A DNA stretch of 12,983 nt from Chloroflexota bacterium (GTDB lineage Bacteria > Chloroflexota > Dehalococcoidia > SZUA-161 > SpSt-899), in NCBI GenBank assembly GCA_018657655.1, contig JABHWQ010000220.1, positions 1 to 12,983 on the forward strand. The letters run 5' to 3'. The notes beneath the pieces were generated by a model. It was not told where the DNA came from and ran no database searches. It was given only the letters and a program-made list of their open reading frames with translations. Shown here one piece after another: positions 6,615 through 12,983 of the stretch. Position 1 is the stretch's first letter. Every line of letters starts with the position of its first letter. The position numbers were made by a program, and so were the translations under genes.

Positions 6615-7202
6615 TTACTGTTTGGAGATCAATAGTGAAAGGCCACCCAAGATACCGCATACCAGTATCCCGTTTACCATTTGCTCAAAGAACAAGGAGC
6701 CTTTATATGCACTCTCTGCCCCATCAGCACCCGCTGAGTATAGTATACCGGTTAGAAATGCGAGGAAAAGCGCGATCACTGCCCCAAAGATAAGTATCAT
6801 TCCTATAGGCAACGCTTTAACCATTTCAGGAAGGGCTCCTTTGGATAAAACTGCCAGACCGGCCAGGATACCACATACCATAATCCCGGTTACCATATGA
6901 TCAAAAAAGTAGCCAGCCTGGGTTGAACCCTCTACATAATCCGGAGCACCGGCAGCAGCTAGTATACCGGTAAGGAAAGCGAGGAACAGCGCAAGTGCTG
7001 CCCCCAACAGAAGTATCGTGGCAATAGGTAATCCAGAGATCATACCGCCAATATCTGCTACTGAAGCGCCACCAGTTTTCTTTGCCGCCTTGTTCCCACC
7101 TTTGCCTTTTTTCGCTGGTGCAGAGGAACCCAGGGCACCTCCACACTTCTGGCAGAAACCCCCATCATCAGGATTTTCTGAACCACATTGCTTACAAAAC
7201 AT
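6615..7202 (-). CDS. Zinc-ribbon membrane protein with internally duplicated 73-residue unit
   Basis: A 195-residue protein. The N-terminal zinc ribbon MFCKQCGSENPDDGGFCQKCG (Cys 3, 6, 17, 20) is followed by a Lys/Gly/Ala-rich linker (about 25-47) and four predicted membrane helices. These form two copies of one unit: residues 58-121 and 131-194 both read LPI-x-x-I-L-x-x-G-A-x-x-A-L-F-L-A-F-L-T-G-I-L, then AG, a small loop, FF-x-x-M-V-x-GI-x-V-C-GIL-x-G-L-x-x-L. I do not recognise the family. Start ATG 7200-7202 has a full AGGAGG 5 bases upstream. A promoter lies about 65-100 bases upstream. The same ribbon heads the next gene, suggesting related regulation or shared partners. Confidence 0.85.
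   Translation of the reverse strand: MFCKQCGSENPDDGGFCQKCGGALGSSAPAKKGKGGNKAAKKTGGASVADIGGMISGLPIATILLLGAALALFLAFLTGILAAAGAPDYVEGSTQAGYFFDHMVTGIMVCGILAGLAVLSKGALPEMVKALPIGMILIFGAVIALFLAFLTGILYSAGADGAESAYKGSLFFEQMVNGILVCGILGGLSLLISKQ
6618..7030 (-). repeat. Tandem intragenic duplication, period 219 bp
   Basis: AGTATACCGG at 6742-6751 and again at 6961-6970 start two well-matched stretches of about 70 bases, offset 219 bases (73 codons), within the zinc-ribbon membrane gene. DNA-level similarity as well as protein similarity suggests a fairly recent or conserved duplication. Confidence 0.75.
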
Positions 7203-7273
7203 GCTTCCTCCTTATCTGGCGGCGCAAAACCGATACTACGCAATCGCCTTTTCTATATTGGGACTTCAGTGCT

Positions 7274-7302
7274 ATGCTAAACCACCGCAAATCAACTGTC
7301 AA
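7274..7302 (-). promoter_or_regulatory. Promoter for the zinc-ribbon gene pair
   Basis: On the minus strand TTGACA (7297-7302), 17 bases, then TAGCAT (7274-7279). The -35 is perfect and the -10 matches four of six. The start point would be about 7267. Confidence 0.6.
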
Positions 7303-7315
7303 GACTTCTGTGAAC

Positions 7316-7333
7316 TGATCATGAATAAGATCA
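7316..7333. promoter_or_regulatory. Inverted repeat between divergent promoters (possible operator)
   Basis: TGATC-N8-GATCA lies between the minus-strand promoter of the zinc-ribbon pair and the plus-strand promoter of ubiE. Position suits an operator for either, but the arms are only 5 bases. Confidence 0.25.
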
Positions 7334-7340
7334 CTTGCTA

Positions 7341-7369
7341 TTGACATCGGTCCATGCCAATGCTATAAA
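7341..7369 (+). promoter_or_regulatory. Promoter for the UbiE/MenG methyltransferase gene
   Basis: TTGACA (7341-7346), 17-base spacer ending in TGC, TATAAA (7364-7369): perfect -35, five of six in -10, plus an extended TGn. Start about 7376. Confidence 0.82.
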
Positions 7370-7431
7370 CAACCCGTCGAGAATTATGCCTTTTTACTCG
7401 TAGAAATAGTCTTTTTTTGGGGAACTTCTTA

Positions 7432-8127
7432 ATGAGCAGCAGCATTCAGAATATCTATACCAAGGTGCCACGGACCTATGAGTTTCTGAACCATCTTTTG
7501 ACCTTTGGACAGGATATCATTTGGCGCAAAAAAACGGCCAGAATTGCTGCTTCAGCCGGAGGAAATCGATGGCTGGATGCATGCGGTGGAACGGGGGAAA
7601 CTGCCGGTTATCTCTCAGAATTGTCACCAGACAGCACCAGCATCGTAATAGCCGATTTTTCTCTCCCCATGATACTTGAGGCCATGAAGAAACCAAAATT
7701 GAAACGGATACAGTTCGCCCTGTCCGATGCCAGTAGGCTGCCCTTTCAAGATGGCTCTTTCGATCTAATCACTATATCTTTTGCCACCCGCAACATTAAC
7801 ACCAGCAAAGCTAATCTTTTGAAATGTCTTGGGGAATTTCACCGAGTTCTCAAACCGGGGGGAGTACTCGTAAACCTGGAGACCAGCCAGCCCAGGTCCA
7901 GATTGATTCGCCGTCTGTTTCATTCTTATGTCAAGTTAACGGTGCGGCCAATCGGGCAAATGATTTCAGGTTCAAATACTGCTTATGCCTTCCTTTCGCA
8001 TACCATCAGACGCTTCTACAGTGCCGAAGAGTTGGCTGAAATCATTCGTGAGGCAGGCTTTCCTGAAGTCAGCATCAACTATATGTTTTTAGGGGTAGCC
8101 GCCATTCACAAAGCTGAAAAACGGTAG
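7432..8127 (+). CDS. ubiE: Class I SAM methyltransferase, UbiE/MenG type (demethylmenaquinone methyltransferase)
   Basis: A 231-residue protein carrying both UbiE family signatures: YEFLNHLLTFGQDIIWRKKT near the start (usual form Y-D-x-x-N-x-x-x-S-x-G-x-x-x-x-W-R), and FHRVLKPGGVLVNLETSQP (R-V-L-K-P-G-G-x...-E-x-S-x-P). The SAM-binding glycine loop is WLDACGGTGE at 47-56. The C-terminal AYAFLSHTIRRFYSAEEL and FLGVAAIHK also fit MenG/UbiE. It probably C-methylates the demethylmenaquinone ring in respiratory quinone synthesis. No other men gene is in the window, so a related methyltransferase role is possible. ATG 7432 is chosen; a TTG at 7417 in frame would add five residues, and the Shine-Dalgarno (GGGGAA) is weak for both. 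Its end is 7 bases from the convergent PAP2 gene. Confidence 0.87.
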   Translation: MSSSIQNIYTKVPRTYEFLNHLLTFGQDIIWRKKTARIAASAGGNRWLDACGGTGETAGYLSELSPDSTSIVIADFSLPMILEAMKKPKLKRIQFALSDASRLPFQDGSFDLITISFATRNINTSKANLLKCLGEFHRVLKPGGVLVNLETSQPRSRLIRRLFHSYVKLTVRPIGQMISGSNTAYAFLSHTIRRFYSAEELAEIIREAGFPEVSINYMFLGVAAIHKAEKR

Positions 8128-8134
8128 GCAACAC

Positions 8135-8749
8135 CTACGCCAAATAGAATCTCCGTGCACACCTCAGTAGCGAGGTAACCGCAGGATCAAAAGCCAGCGC
8201 CAGCTTTCTCCCAACAAAAGCAGCGGCACAACCAATCAGTATTCCTCCCGCGATATCTATGGGATAATGGACTCCCACATACATTCGCCCCAAAGCCCAT
8301 AAAATCACCAATACCCATATAACCACCGCAGCCCGCCGCGTAGCATATCCAATCCCGGCAGCGATAGCCGCAAGCCCACACATCGCATTGGAGGGGAAGG
8401 ATGAATCAGAAAGCGGGAAATAAAGAGCATTCATTGCTTCATATGCTTGAGGTATTCGTTCATTATCATACGGGCGTGTCCAAAAATCACCCACGTGATC
8501 TTGAAACAAACACAATGATTCGGCAATGAGAAAACCTAACATGGTACCAACAGCAACACCAACAATCACTTTTTGATTGCGCTCTCGGTGAACTGAACCA
8601 CGGGTACCGAACCAGATGAAAAGACCAATTAATACCACGACTTTCGGCGCAAAGTAGTTGCTGGCCAGAACCTTCATCAATTCATCAAGAAATGCCGAAT
8701 TGCCATACAGGTCCGTTATCCAACCCGATAATTCCCAATCAGGAGGCAC
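8135..8749 (-). CDS. PAP2-family membrane phosphatase with a degenerate C2 motif
   Basis: A 204-residue membrane protein of the type-2 phosphatidic acid phosphatase superfamily, possibly an undecaprenyl-pyrophosphate or lipid phosphatase. Motif C3 is complete: GRMYVGVHYPID (R155, nucleophile H161, D165). Motif C1 reads H-V-G-D-F-W-T-R-P (85-93), with His where the usual K-X6-R-P has Lys. Motif C2 reads SFPSNAM (117-123); the family has P-S-(G/N)-H, so the acid/base His is absent, as if one CAT codon had been lost between AAT and GCG. Membrane segments are at about 33-47, 60-78, 122-137, 141-158 and 165-181. GTG 8749 overlaps the preceding gene's TAG by one base, implying translational coupling. 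Activity is doubtful unless another residue substitutes. Confidence 0.85.
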   Translation of the reverse strand: MPPDWELSGWITDLYGNSAFLDELMKVLASNYFAPKVVVLIGLFIWFGTRGSVHRERNQKVIVGVAVGTMLGFLIAESLCLFQDHVGDFWTRPYDNERIPQAYEAMNALYFPLSDSSFPSNAMCGLAAIAAGIGYATRRAAVVIWVLVILWALGRMYVGVHYPIDIAGGILIGCAAAFVGRKLALAFDPAVTSLLRCARRFYLA

Positions 8750-9156
8750 TATTCTTTCCCCTTCTCATGACTGCTCCGTTTATAACGGATCAACTCAAAA
8801 AGCGTGTTTTCTTTAAGGGCCTCTAAGCCGTCCACGCTTAATCCATCCTCGCTTGGCTGACGAAATGATCTGAGTCTCATCAATGAAGGCAATACAAATG
8901 TGATCAATAAGGCTGAACCCCCGCCCAGAACAACGGACAAAGCCTGATCATCATGTTGCCCCTTGGGGCCGCCCTGACCGAATTTCACTGTGGCAAAAAA
9001 CCAAACAAATGATCCGATCACCAACAATGCTCCAAAGACATACCCTGCGATCTCATTTTTAAAGAAACTAATGCCCTTTAAATCGGCCCATGAAGCAGCT
9101 ATTTGAACAGTGCCCAAAGATATGCAGAACATTAACAGGATCGATTCCCAAACCAC
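8749..9156 (-). CDS. Small uncharacterised membrane protein coupled to the PAP2 gene
   Basis: A 135-residue protein, not recognised. Three hydrophobic segments are seen at about 5-21, 36-55 and 72-92, then a charged tail ending RYKRSSHEKGKE, probably cytoplasmic. A GQGGPKGQHDD loop links TM2 and TM3. Start is GTG 9154-9156 with a G-rich stretch upstream; an in-frame ATG eight codons in is an alternative but would cut TM1. Its stop TAG overlaps the GTG start of the PAP2 gene (TAGTG), so the two are probably made together and may work on the same lipid or envelope process. Confidence 0.7.
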   Translation of the reverse strand: MVWESILLMFCISLGTVQIAASWADLKGISFFKNEIAGYVFGALLVIGSFVWFFATVKFGQGGPKGQHDDQALSVVLGGGSALLITFVLPSLMRLRSFRQPSEDGLSVDGLEALKENTLFELIRYKRSSHEKGKE

Positions 9157-9201
9157 TACGGGAGCCCCCCAGATTCATTTTAGAATGTAAATATTGTTCA
9201 A

Positions 9202-9230
9202 ATTATAAATGGTCCGGCTTGAATTGGGAA
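9202..9230 (-). promoter_or_regulatory. Promoter for the membrane-protein/PAP2 pair
   Basis: On the minus strand TTCCCA (9225-9230), 17 bases, then a perfect TATAAT (9202-9207). Start near 9195, about 40 bases before the GTG codon. The -35 is only a four-of-six match. Confidence 0.55.
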
Positions 9231-9286
9231 GGGTGTTATTCATCATATTTTTCATATTGCCCAAACCAATCCGATCTTTGAAGCAT

Positions 9287-9315
9287 TTGACTTCAGCCAG
9301 ATTTTTAGATATTAT
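9287..9315 (+). promoter_or_regulatory. Promoter of the padR-efflux operon
   Basis: TTGACT (9287-9292), 17 bases, TATTAT (9310-9315). Five of six matches in each box at ideal spacing. Start point about 9321, 35 bases before the chosen PadR start. Confidence 0.75.
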
Positions 9316-9329
9316 ATCGATATTCGATA
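9315..9329. promoter_or_regulatory. Inverted repeat over the padR start point (candidate PadR operator)
   Basis: TATCGA-TAT-TCGATA is a perfect 6+6 inverted repeat touching the -10 box and covering the predicted start point. PadR proteins are dimeric winged-helix repressors that usually bind palindromes at their own promoter, so this is the natural autoregulation site. It does not match the ATGT-N8-ACAT type known from PadR itself. Confidence 0.5.
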
Positions 9330-9355
9330 ACGTAATTCGTTTTCAAGGAATTGTA

Positions 9356-9658
9356 TTGGAAGAACGAGACCTGTTTTCCGGTTTCATTAGACTCCACATT
9401 CTTCATCATGCTGCAGAGGGACCGATTTTCGGCTTGTGGATCATCGATGAACTGGCTCGTCACGGATACAAATTGAGTCCGGGGACGCTATACCCATTGC
9501 TCCACGGCATGGAGAAAAAGGGATACCTCCACTCCGCCAAAGAAATCTCAAATAGCCGGATACGTCGCGTATACACAATCACTCCCGCAGGAGAACGGGC
9601 TTTGGAGTTGGCCAAAGCAAAGATCAGAGAACTGTTCGGGGAGCTGCTGGAAGAATGA
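9356..9658 (+). CDS. PadR-family transcriptional regulator
   Basis: A 100-residue winged-helix protein, the usual length of the short PadR class. Visible features: RDLFSGFIRLHILHHA opening helix, GLWIIDELARHGYKLSPGTLYPLLHGMEKKGYL recognition helix and helix-turn-helix (the S-x-G-T-L-Y-P-x-L-x-x-x-E-x-x-G-x-L signature), a wing with SRIRRVYTITPAGERAL, and a C-terminal dimerisation helix. I chose TTG 9356-9358, with AAGGA 6 bases upstream, because homology starts there; the open frame back to 9209 crosses the promoter. Its TGA overlaps the ATG of the MFS gene (ATGA). Such regulators often repress adjacent efflux pumps and are released by the pump's substrates, which fits the two transporters behind it. 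Confidence 0.9.
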   Translation: MEERDLFSGFIRLHILHHAAEGPIFGLWIIDELARHGYKLSPGTLYPLLHGMEKKGYLHSAKEISNSRIRRVYTITPAGERALELAKAKIRELFGELLEE

Positions 9659-10869
9659 AACCGCATCTCAAATTTTTCGAAGGGATCACCAGGAATGTTT
9701 TCCTTCTAGGAATAGTCAGCCTTTTCACTGATCTCAGCAGTCAGATGGTCTTCCCATTGATTCCATTGTACCTGACCACTGTTTTAGGTGCAGGGGCATA
9801 CGCTGTGGGTATTATCGAGGGTGCAGCGGAAACAACCGCTTCCCTGCTAAAAGTTGTATCAGGATACTGGTCAGATAAGATCGGGAGAAGGAAACCATTC
9901 CTTCTGCTGGGGTACTCCCTCTCAACTATCACGAAACCTCTATTTGCGTTCGCCAATATATGGGGATTTGTTCTTTTCATCAGAGTCATAGAGCGAATCG
10001 GTAAGGGTCTCAGAACAGCTCCCCGTGACGCAATCGTGGCAGAATCCTGTGATGAAGCTGACCGGGGTAAAACTTTCGGATTTCACCGAGCCGCCGATGG
10101 CATGGGATCTGTGATTGGAGCGGTCATTGCTTTTTCTCTTCTTTCATTCATGGACTACGAAGACATATTTCTCTTTGCCTTCATTCCATGAATTATCGCT
10201 GTCTTCGTGATCCTGTTCATCAAAGAAAGCAACTCGACGTGTGTAACAGATCCGGCACCAACATCCATCAAAGTCAGCATGAAAGCGCTACCCTGGAATC
10301 TGCGATTATTTATTATCGTATCTTCGGTATTCGCCCTTGGCCACTTCGGATACGCTTTTTTGTTACTAAAAGCCAAAGATATCGGACTGGCTGACCATCG
10401 GGCAATCCTGTTATACGTATTCTTTTACGTTATCTATACTATTTGCTCCATACCTTCAGGAACACTATCCGACAAAATCGGAAGGAAACCCGTGCTGATA
10501 ATTGGCTATTCGATATTCGCAATAACCTCTTTCGGCCTGATATTCACTTCCAGCACCTACGTTCTCCTTATGTTCTTCGGCACCTACGGGATTTTCTTTG
10601 CCATGATCGATGGCGCTCAAAGAGCTTTTGCGGTGGATTTGGCCCCGCCGCACTTGAAAGCTACCGCATTGGGAACGTTCCATACTGCTATCGGGCTGGT
10701 CGCACTCCCGGGAGGCTTCATCGCCGGGCTATTGTGGGATAACATAAACCCAGAGACAACATTCATTTATGGATTAGTTCTCACAATAGCATCAATAGCA
10801 TTATTCACATTTGTCAGGCCCGAAAAACAAGGTCCAGCCTTAAATGCCAACTCATCTCACGGAGGTTAA
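9655..10869 (+). pseudogene. MFS multidrug-type efflux transporter interrupted by an in-frame TGA
   Basis: One continuous 404-codon frame except for TGA at 10189-10191. The front 178 codons carry TM1-5 and the end of TM6, with the MFS motif A GYWSDKIGRRKP between TM2 and TM3 and RIGKGLRTAPRDA after TM4. The rear half continues in the same frame with IIAVFVILFIKES, seven more predicted helices, and the second motif A GTLSDKIGRKP. The stop falls in FAFIP-stop-IIAVFVI, where relatives have a P-G-x-(I/L)-A-V run, so a GGA-to-TGA change is likely. A GTG at 10207 could start the rear half but has no Shine-Dalgarno. The rest looks intact, so the mutation is recent or a sequencing error. Unless the stop is read through, no full transporter is made. 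Coupled to padR by ATGA. Confidence 0.8.
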
Positions 10870-10872
10870 TCC

Positions 10873-11226
10873 ATGCAATGGTTGCTGCTAGCCACGGGGA
10901 TCGTTCTGGAAGTCTGCGGAACTACTTGCTTTAAGTTATCCGATGGTTTTTCAAAACCGGTTCCTTCTATTCTCATATTTGTTTTCTATGGTTTGTCTTT
11001 TGCCGCCATAGCCTTCGTCGTTAAACGAATGGACCTGAGTATCGCCTATGCTATTGGGGCAACCTTGGGTATAGCCCTCGTCAGTATAATCGGCATAATT
11101 CACTTCAAGGAACCGGTGAGCGTGATGAAAATTGCTTCGATGGCACTCATAATAATCGGGGTGATAGGCTTCATCTCAGCGGCGTCACTCAAAAATGATT
11201 GGATTACCCGATTGCAAATCTGCTAA
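10873..11226 (+). CDS. Small multidrug resistance (SMR/EmrE-like) efflux protein
   Basis: A 117-residue four-helix protein. The substrate/proton-binding Glu is at residue 13 in LLLATGIVLEVCGTTCFKLSDGF, aligned with EmrE Glu14 in AEVIGTTLMKFSEGF. The TM2 Tyr (FVFYGLSF, EmrE Tyr40) is kept. In TM3, EmrE AYAIWSGVG becomes AYAIGATLG, so the Trp63 equivalent is Gly, which should alter substrate range. GGAGG lies 7 bases before ATG 10873. The family forms antiparallel dimers that exchange protons for cations. It is 3 bases after the broken MFS gene, in the PadR operon, and is now the likely functional pump there. Confidence 0.88.
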   Translation: MQWLLLATGIVLEVCGTTCFKLSDGFSKPVPSILIFVFYGLSFAAIAFVVKRMDLSIAYAIGATLGIALVSIIGIIHFKEPVSVMKIASMALIIIGVIGFISAASLKNDWITRLQIC

Positions 11227-11243
11227 AATGTAAGGAATCCAAC

Positions 11244-12431
11244 ATGAAATACTTCGTTCTAATTCCCGATGGAGCTGCGGGTTGGCCGCTTGAAGGACAC
11301 GGCGATCAGACATGCCTTGAGTTAGCCCGAACACCTAATCTGGACGCTATGGCCAGAGAGGGACAGGTTGGATTGACTCGAACTGTCCCCGACGGCATGG
11401 AACCGAGCAGCGCCTGTGCCTGTATGTCCATTATGGGCTATGATCCCAAAACCTATTACAGTGGTCGGGGACCGATCGAAGCCAAGAGTATGGGCTTGGA
11501 ACTCACAGATGGTGAAGTTGCTTTTCGCTGCAATACCATTGCCGTTCGCGATGGGACCATGTGGAGTTTCAACGCTGGCCACATTTCCGATTCCGAATCT
11601 CACCAGATCGTCGAATCCCTGAATCGTGAACTGGGTAATGAGCGTATTCGATTTCACCTTGGTGTGGGATATCGGCACATTTGCACTGTCAAAGACGGCG
11701 AAGCCAGCCTGGGAGCCATATGTACACCACCCCATGATATTTCCGATCAACCTATCGCAGAATTCCTCCCTCACGGTCCGGGCAGCCAGTTGCTGCTTGA
11801 TTTGATGGAGGGATCAAAACCAATCCTTGAAAAACATCCGGTTAATCTGGAACGACAATCACAGGGGAAAATTCCGGCGAGCATGATCTGGCTTTTCTGG
11901 GGCGGCAAAAGAGTACCGGATTTCCCTTCATTTAAACAGAGATTCGGAGTGAATGCGGCGATGACATCCGGCGTAGGTTTGCTCGAGGGGTTGGCCGGGC
12001 TAACCGATGTCGCCATACTGAAAATTCCCGGCGTCACCGATAATATTGATAATGATTATGAAGCACAGGGCGAAGGGGCACTCAAAGCCCTGGAGGAATA
12101 CGATCTGGTTTTCGTTCACATCGAGGCTCCCGACGAATCCGGCCACGAGGGACTGATCGATGAAAAAGTCAAATCGATTGAACAAATCGATGAACACATA
12201 ATATCCAGATTGCGCTCATCTAATGAGGGTGATCTTCGAGTATTAATCATGCCCGATCACCCTACACCGATTGAGATAAAAACCCATGTGCCAGATCCCG
12301 TACCATTTGTCCTTTGGGGACCGGGATTTGATAGTAACGGAGCTGAGTCGTTCTCCGAACAATCCGGCAAAGAAACTAACCTGTACATTGAACATGGTTA
12401 TAACTTAATAGACATGCTGACCAAACGCTAA
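11244..12431 (+). CDS. apgM: COG3635 enzyme: archaeal-type cofactor-independent phosphoglycerate mutase / proposed homoserine kinase
   Basis: A 395-residue alkaline-phosphatase-fold protein. Metal ligands appear in order: VLIPDGAAGWP (Asp9), EPSSACACMSIMGYDP with the Ser region at about 55-62, HIEAPDESGHEG (Asp297, His301), and MPDHPTPIEIKTHVPDPVPF (Asp338, His339). SGRGPIEA and EVAFRCNTI are also typical. Family members isomerise 3- and 2-phosphoglycerate, but a bacterial subgroup is annotated as proposed homoserine kinase from gene context. Here the context (efflux genes, a PAP2 enzyme) does not decide; the PSSACACMS segment, unlike the SDxANLS of true ApgM as I recall it, leans to the latter. 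Start ATG 11244 has AAGGA 7 bases upstream. It begins 17 bases after the SMR gene. Confidence 0.85.
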   Translation: MKYFVLIPDGAAGWPLEGHGDQTCLELARTPNLDAMAREGQVGLTRTVPDGMEPSSACACMSIMGYDPKTYYSGRGPIEAKSMGLELTDGEVAFRCNTIAVRDGTMWSFNAGHISDSESHQIVESLNRELGNERIRFHLGVGYRHICTVKDGEASLGAICTPPHDISDQPIAEFLPHGPGSQLLLDLMEGSKPILEKHPVNLERQSQGKIPASMIWLFWGGKRVPDFPSFKQRFGVNAAMTSGVGLLEGLAGLTDVAILKIPGVTDNIDNDYEAQGEGALKALEEYDLVFVHIEAPDESGHEGLIDEKVKSIEQIDEHIISRLRSSNEGDLRVLIMPDHPTPIEIKTHVPDPVPFVLWGPGFDSNGAESFSEQSGKETNLYIEHGYNLIDMLTKR

Positions 12432-12446
12432 ATTGATAACTAACAA

Positions 12447-12983
12447 ATGAGACAGTTCATTTCAAGTAATGGGGTAACCCTGAAAAAATATTTGCCTCAA
12501 CGAAAGCTGATACTCGATATTCTCATGGAAATCGTGATATTAGCAGTAGTATATTTTATCTACAAATATTCTCGGGGAAGCATCGATGCGAAGGAAATCA
12601 CAGCCCTTCAGCACGCCAGGGAAATTATAGATCTGGAAAAGACTCTGCACATCTTCGTTGAACTGGATATCCAGTCATGGTTTCTCAATAATTCTGCCAT
12701 GACCCACTTCGCTAATATTCTTTACACCATATGCTACTATCCAGCGGTCATTATTTTCGCCATCTGGGCCTATTGGCGACATCGTTCAAAGTTCAAATTC
12801 ATGCGAACAGTCTTTGTGATTTCAGCCGCGATCGCTTTTATATCGTTTGCTCTCTACCCCACTGCACCCCCCAGATTTTTTGATGGCCGTGAACTGGACA
12901 CTATTATTACCCAAGACCTCGGTTTCGTGGATACTATCGCCGAACACTGGCACATAAACGAATCCTCGGACCCGAATACTTAC
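12447..12983 (+). CDS. PAP2_3-type (inositolphosphotransferase-like) membrane enzyme, 3' end outside the window
   Basis: 179 codons are visible and the frame is open to the right edge. It begins MRQFISSNGV, has a first membrane helix at about 22-40, then the hallmark AREIIDLEKTLHIFVELDIQSWF amphipathic segment, TM2 and TM3 (about 88-108, 120-136), and YPTAPPRFF (137-145), the PAP2_3 equivalent of the first phosphatase motif. The Ser-x-His and His-x-x-x-Asp motifs would lie beyond the edge. Relatives transfer or hydrolyse phospholipid head groups (Aur1/Ipt1-like). ATG 12447 has no clear Shine-Dalgarno, so the start is uncertain. It lies 15 bases after apgM and is probably in the same operon. 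Confidence 0.8.
   Translation, partial: MRQFISSNGVTLKKYLPQRKLILDILMEIVILAVVYFIYKYSRGSIDAKEITALQHAREIIDLEKTLHIFVELDIQSWFLNNSAMTHFANILYTICYYPAVIIFAIWAYWRHRSKFKFMRTVFVISAAIAFISFALYPTAPPRFFDGRELDTIITQDLGFVDTIAEHWHINESSDPNTY

Noticed and set aside
8124..8138. Small hairpin GTAGG-CAACA-CCTAC between convergent ubiE and PAP2 genes
   Set aside because: Only 5 bp, and no T tract on either side, so not supportable as a bidirectional terminator.
9209..9355. N-terminal extension of the PadR protein
   Set aside because: It crosses a good promoter and operator-like repeat; homology and a Shine-Dalgarno both point to TTG 9356.
10189..10191. TGA read as selenocysteine or tryptophan
   Set aside because: Cys/Sec and Trp are not expected at this Gly-like position, no SECIS-like hairpin was evident, and padR uses TGA as a normal stop.

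Overview
The window reads as ordinary chromosome of a free-living, probably anaerobic bacterium with about half G+C. The gene mix resembles Chloroflexi of the Dehalococcoidia type: short-form ThiC with an archaeal-type Thi4, a COG3635 phosphoglycerate mutase-like/proposed homoserine kinase, MenG/UbiE, and small zinc-ribbon membrane proteins. That placement is inference from gene content; there is no rRNA or other marker here. I found no tRNA, rRNA, CRISPR array, phage or complete mobile element. I do not see a clear new multi-gene system; the interest lies in individual oddities.

Left part (1-4010, minus strand): the start of an MFS transporter runs off the left edge, preceded by cinA. Next is a thiamin operon, thiC-thi4. 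It has a consensus promoter, a TPP riboswitch, an intrinsic terminator inside the leader that can switch the operon off, and a strong terminator after thi4. ThiC would make the pyrimidine (HMP-P) and Thi4 the thiazole. Thi4 carries His where yeast Thi4 has its sacrificial Cys, so it should use free sulfide catalytically, which fits an anaerobe.

Middle (4010-7202): a scarred region. A LolA-like lipoprotein-sorting-type gene survives only as its C-terminal 90 codons with its terminator. It abuts a frameshifted C-terminal remnant of an IS1380-type transposase on the other strand. Beyond lies a perfect sigma-70 promoter driving a secreted acidic lipoprotein made of two copies of an unrecognised ~95-residue module. 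Two consecutive minus-strand genes encode membrane proteins with an N-terminal CxxC...CxxC zinc ribbon: one has a DUF4870/Tic20-like membrane domain, the other an internally duplicated 73-residue membrane unit.

Right part (7203-12983): divergent promoters serve the zinc-ribbon pair and a UbiE/MenG methyltransferase. Convergent to ubiE lies a two-gene unit of an unknown membrane protein and a PAP2 phosphatase whose conserved C2-motif His is missing. On the plus strand follows a likely operon: a PadR-family repressor with an inverted repeat over its own start point, an MFS efflux pump split by an in-frame TGA, an SMR-type small efflux pump, the COG3635 enzyme, and a second PAP2-type membrane enzyme (PAP2_3) that runs off the right edge. 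PadR with two efflux genes suggests a drug-responsive module, but the MFS gene looks recently inactivated, or the sequence has an error there.
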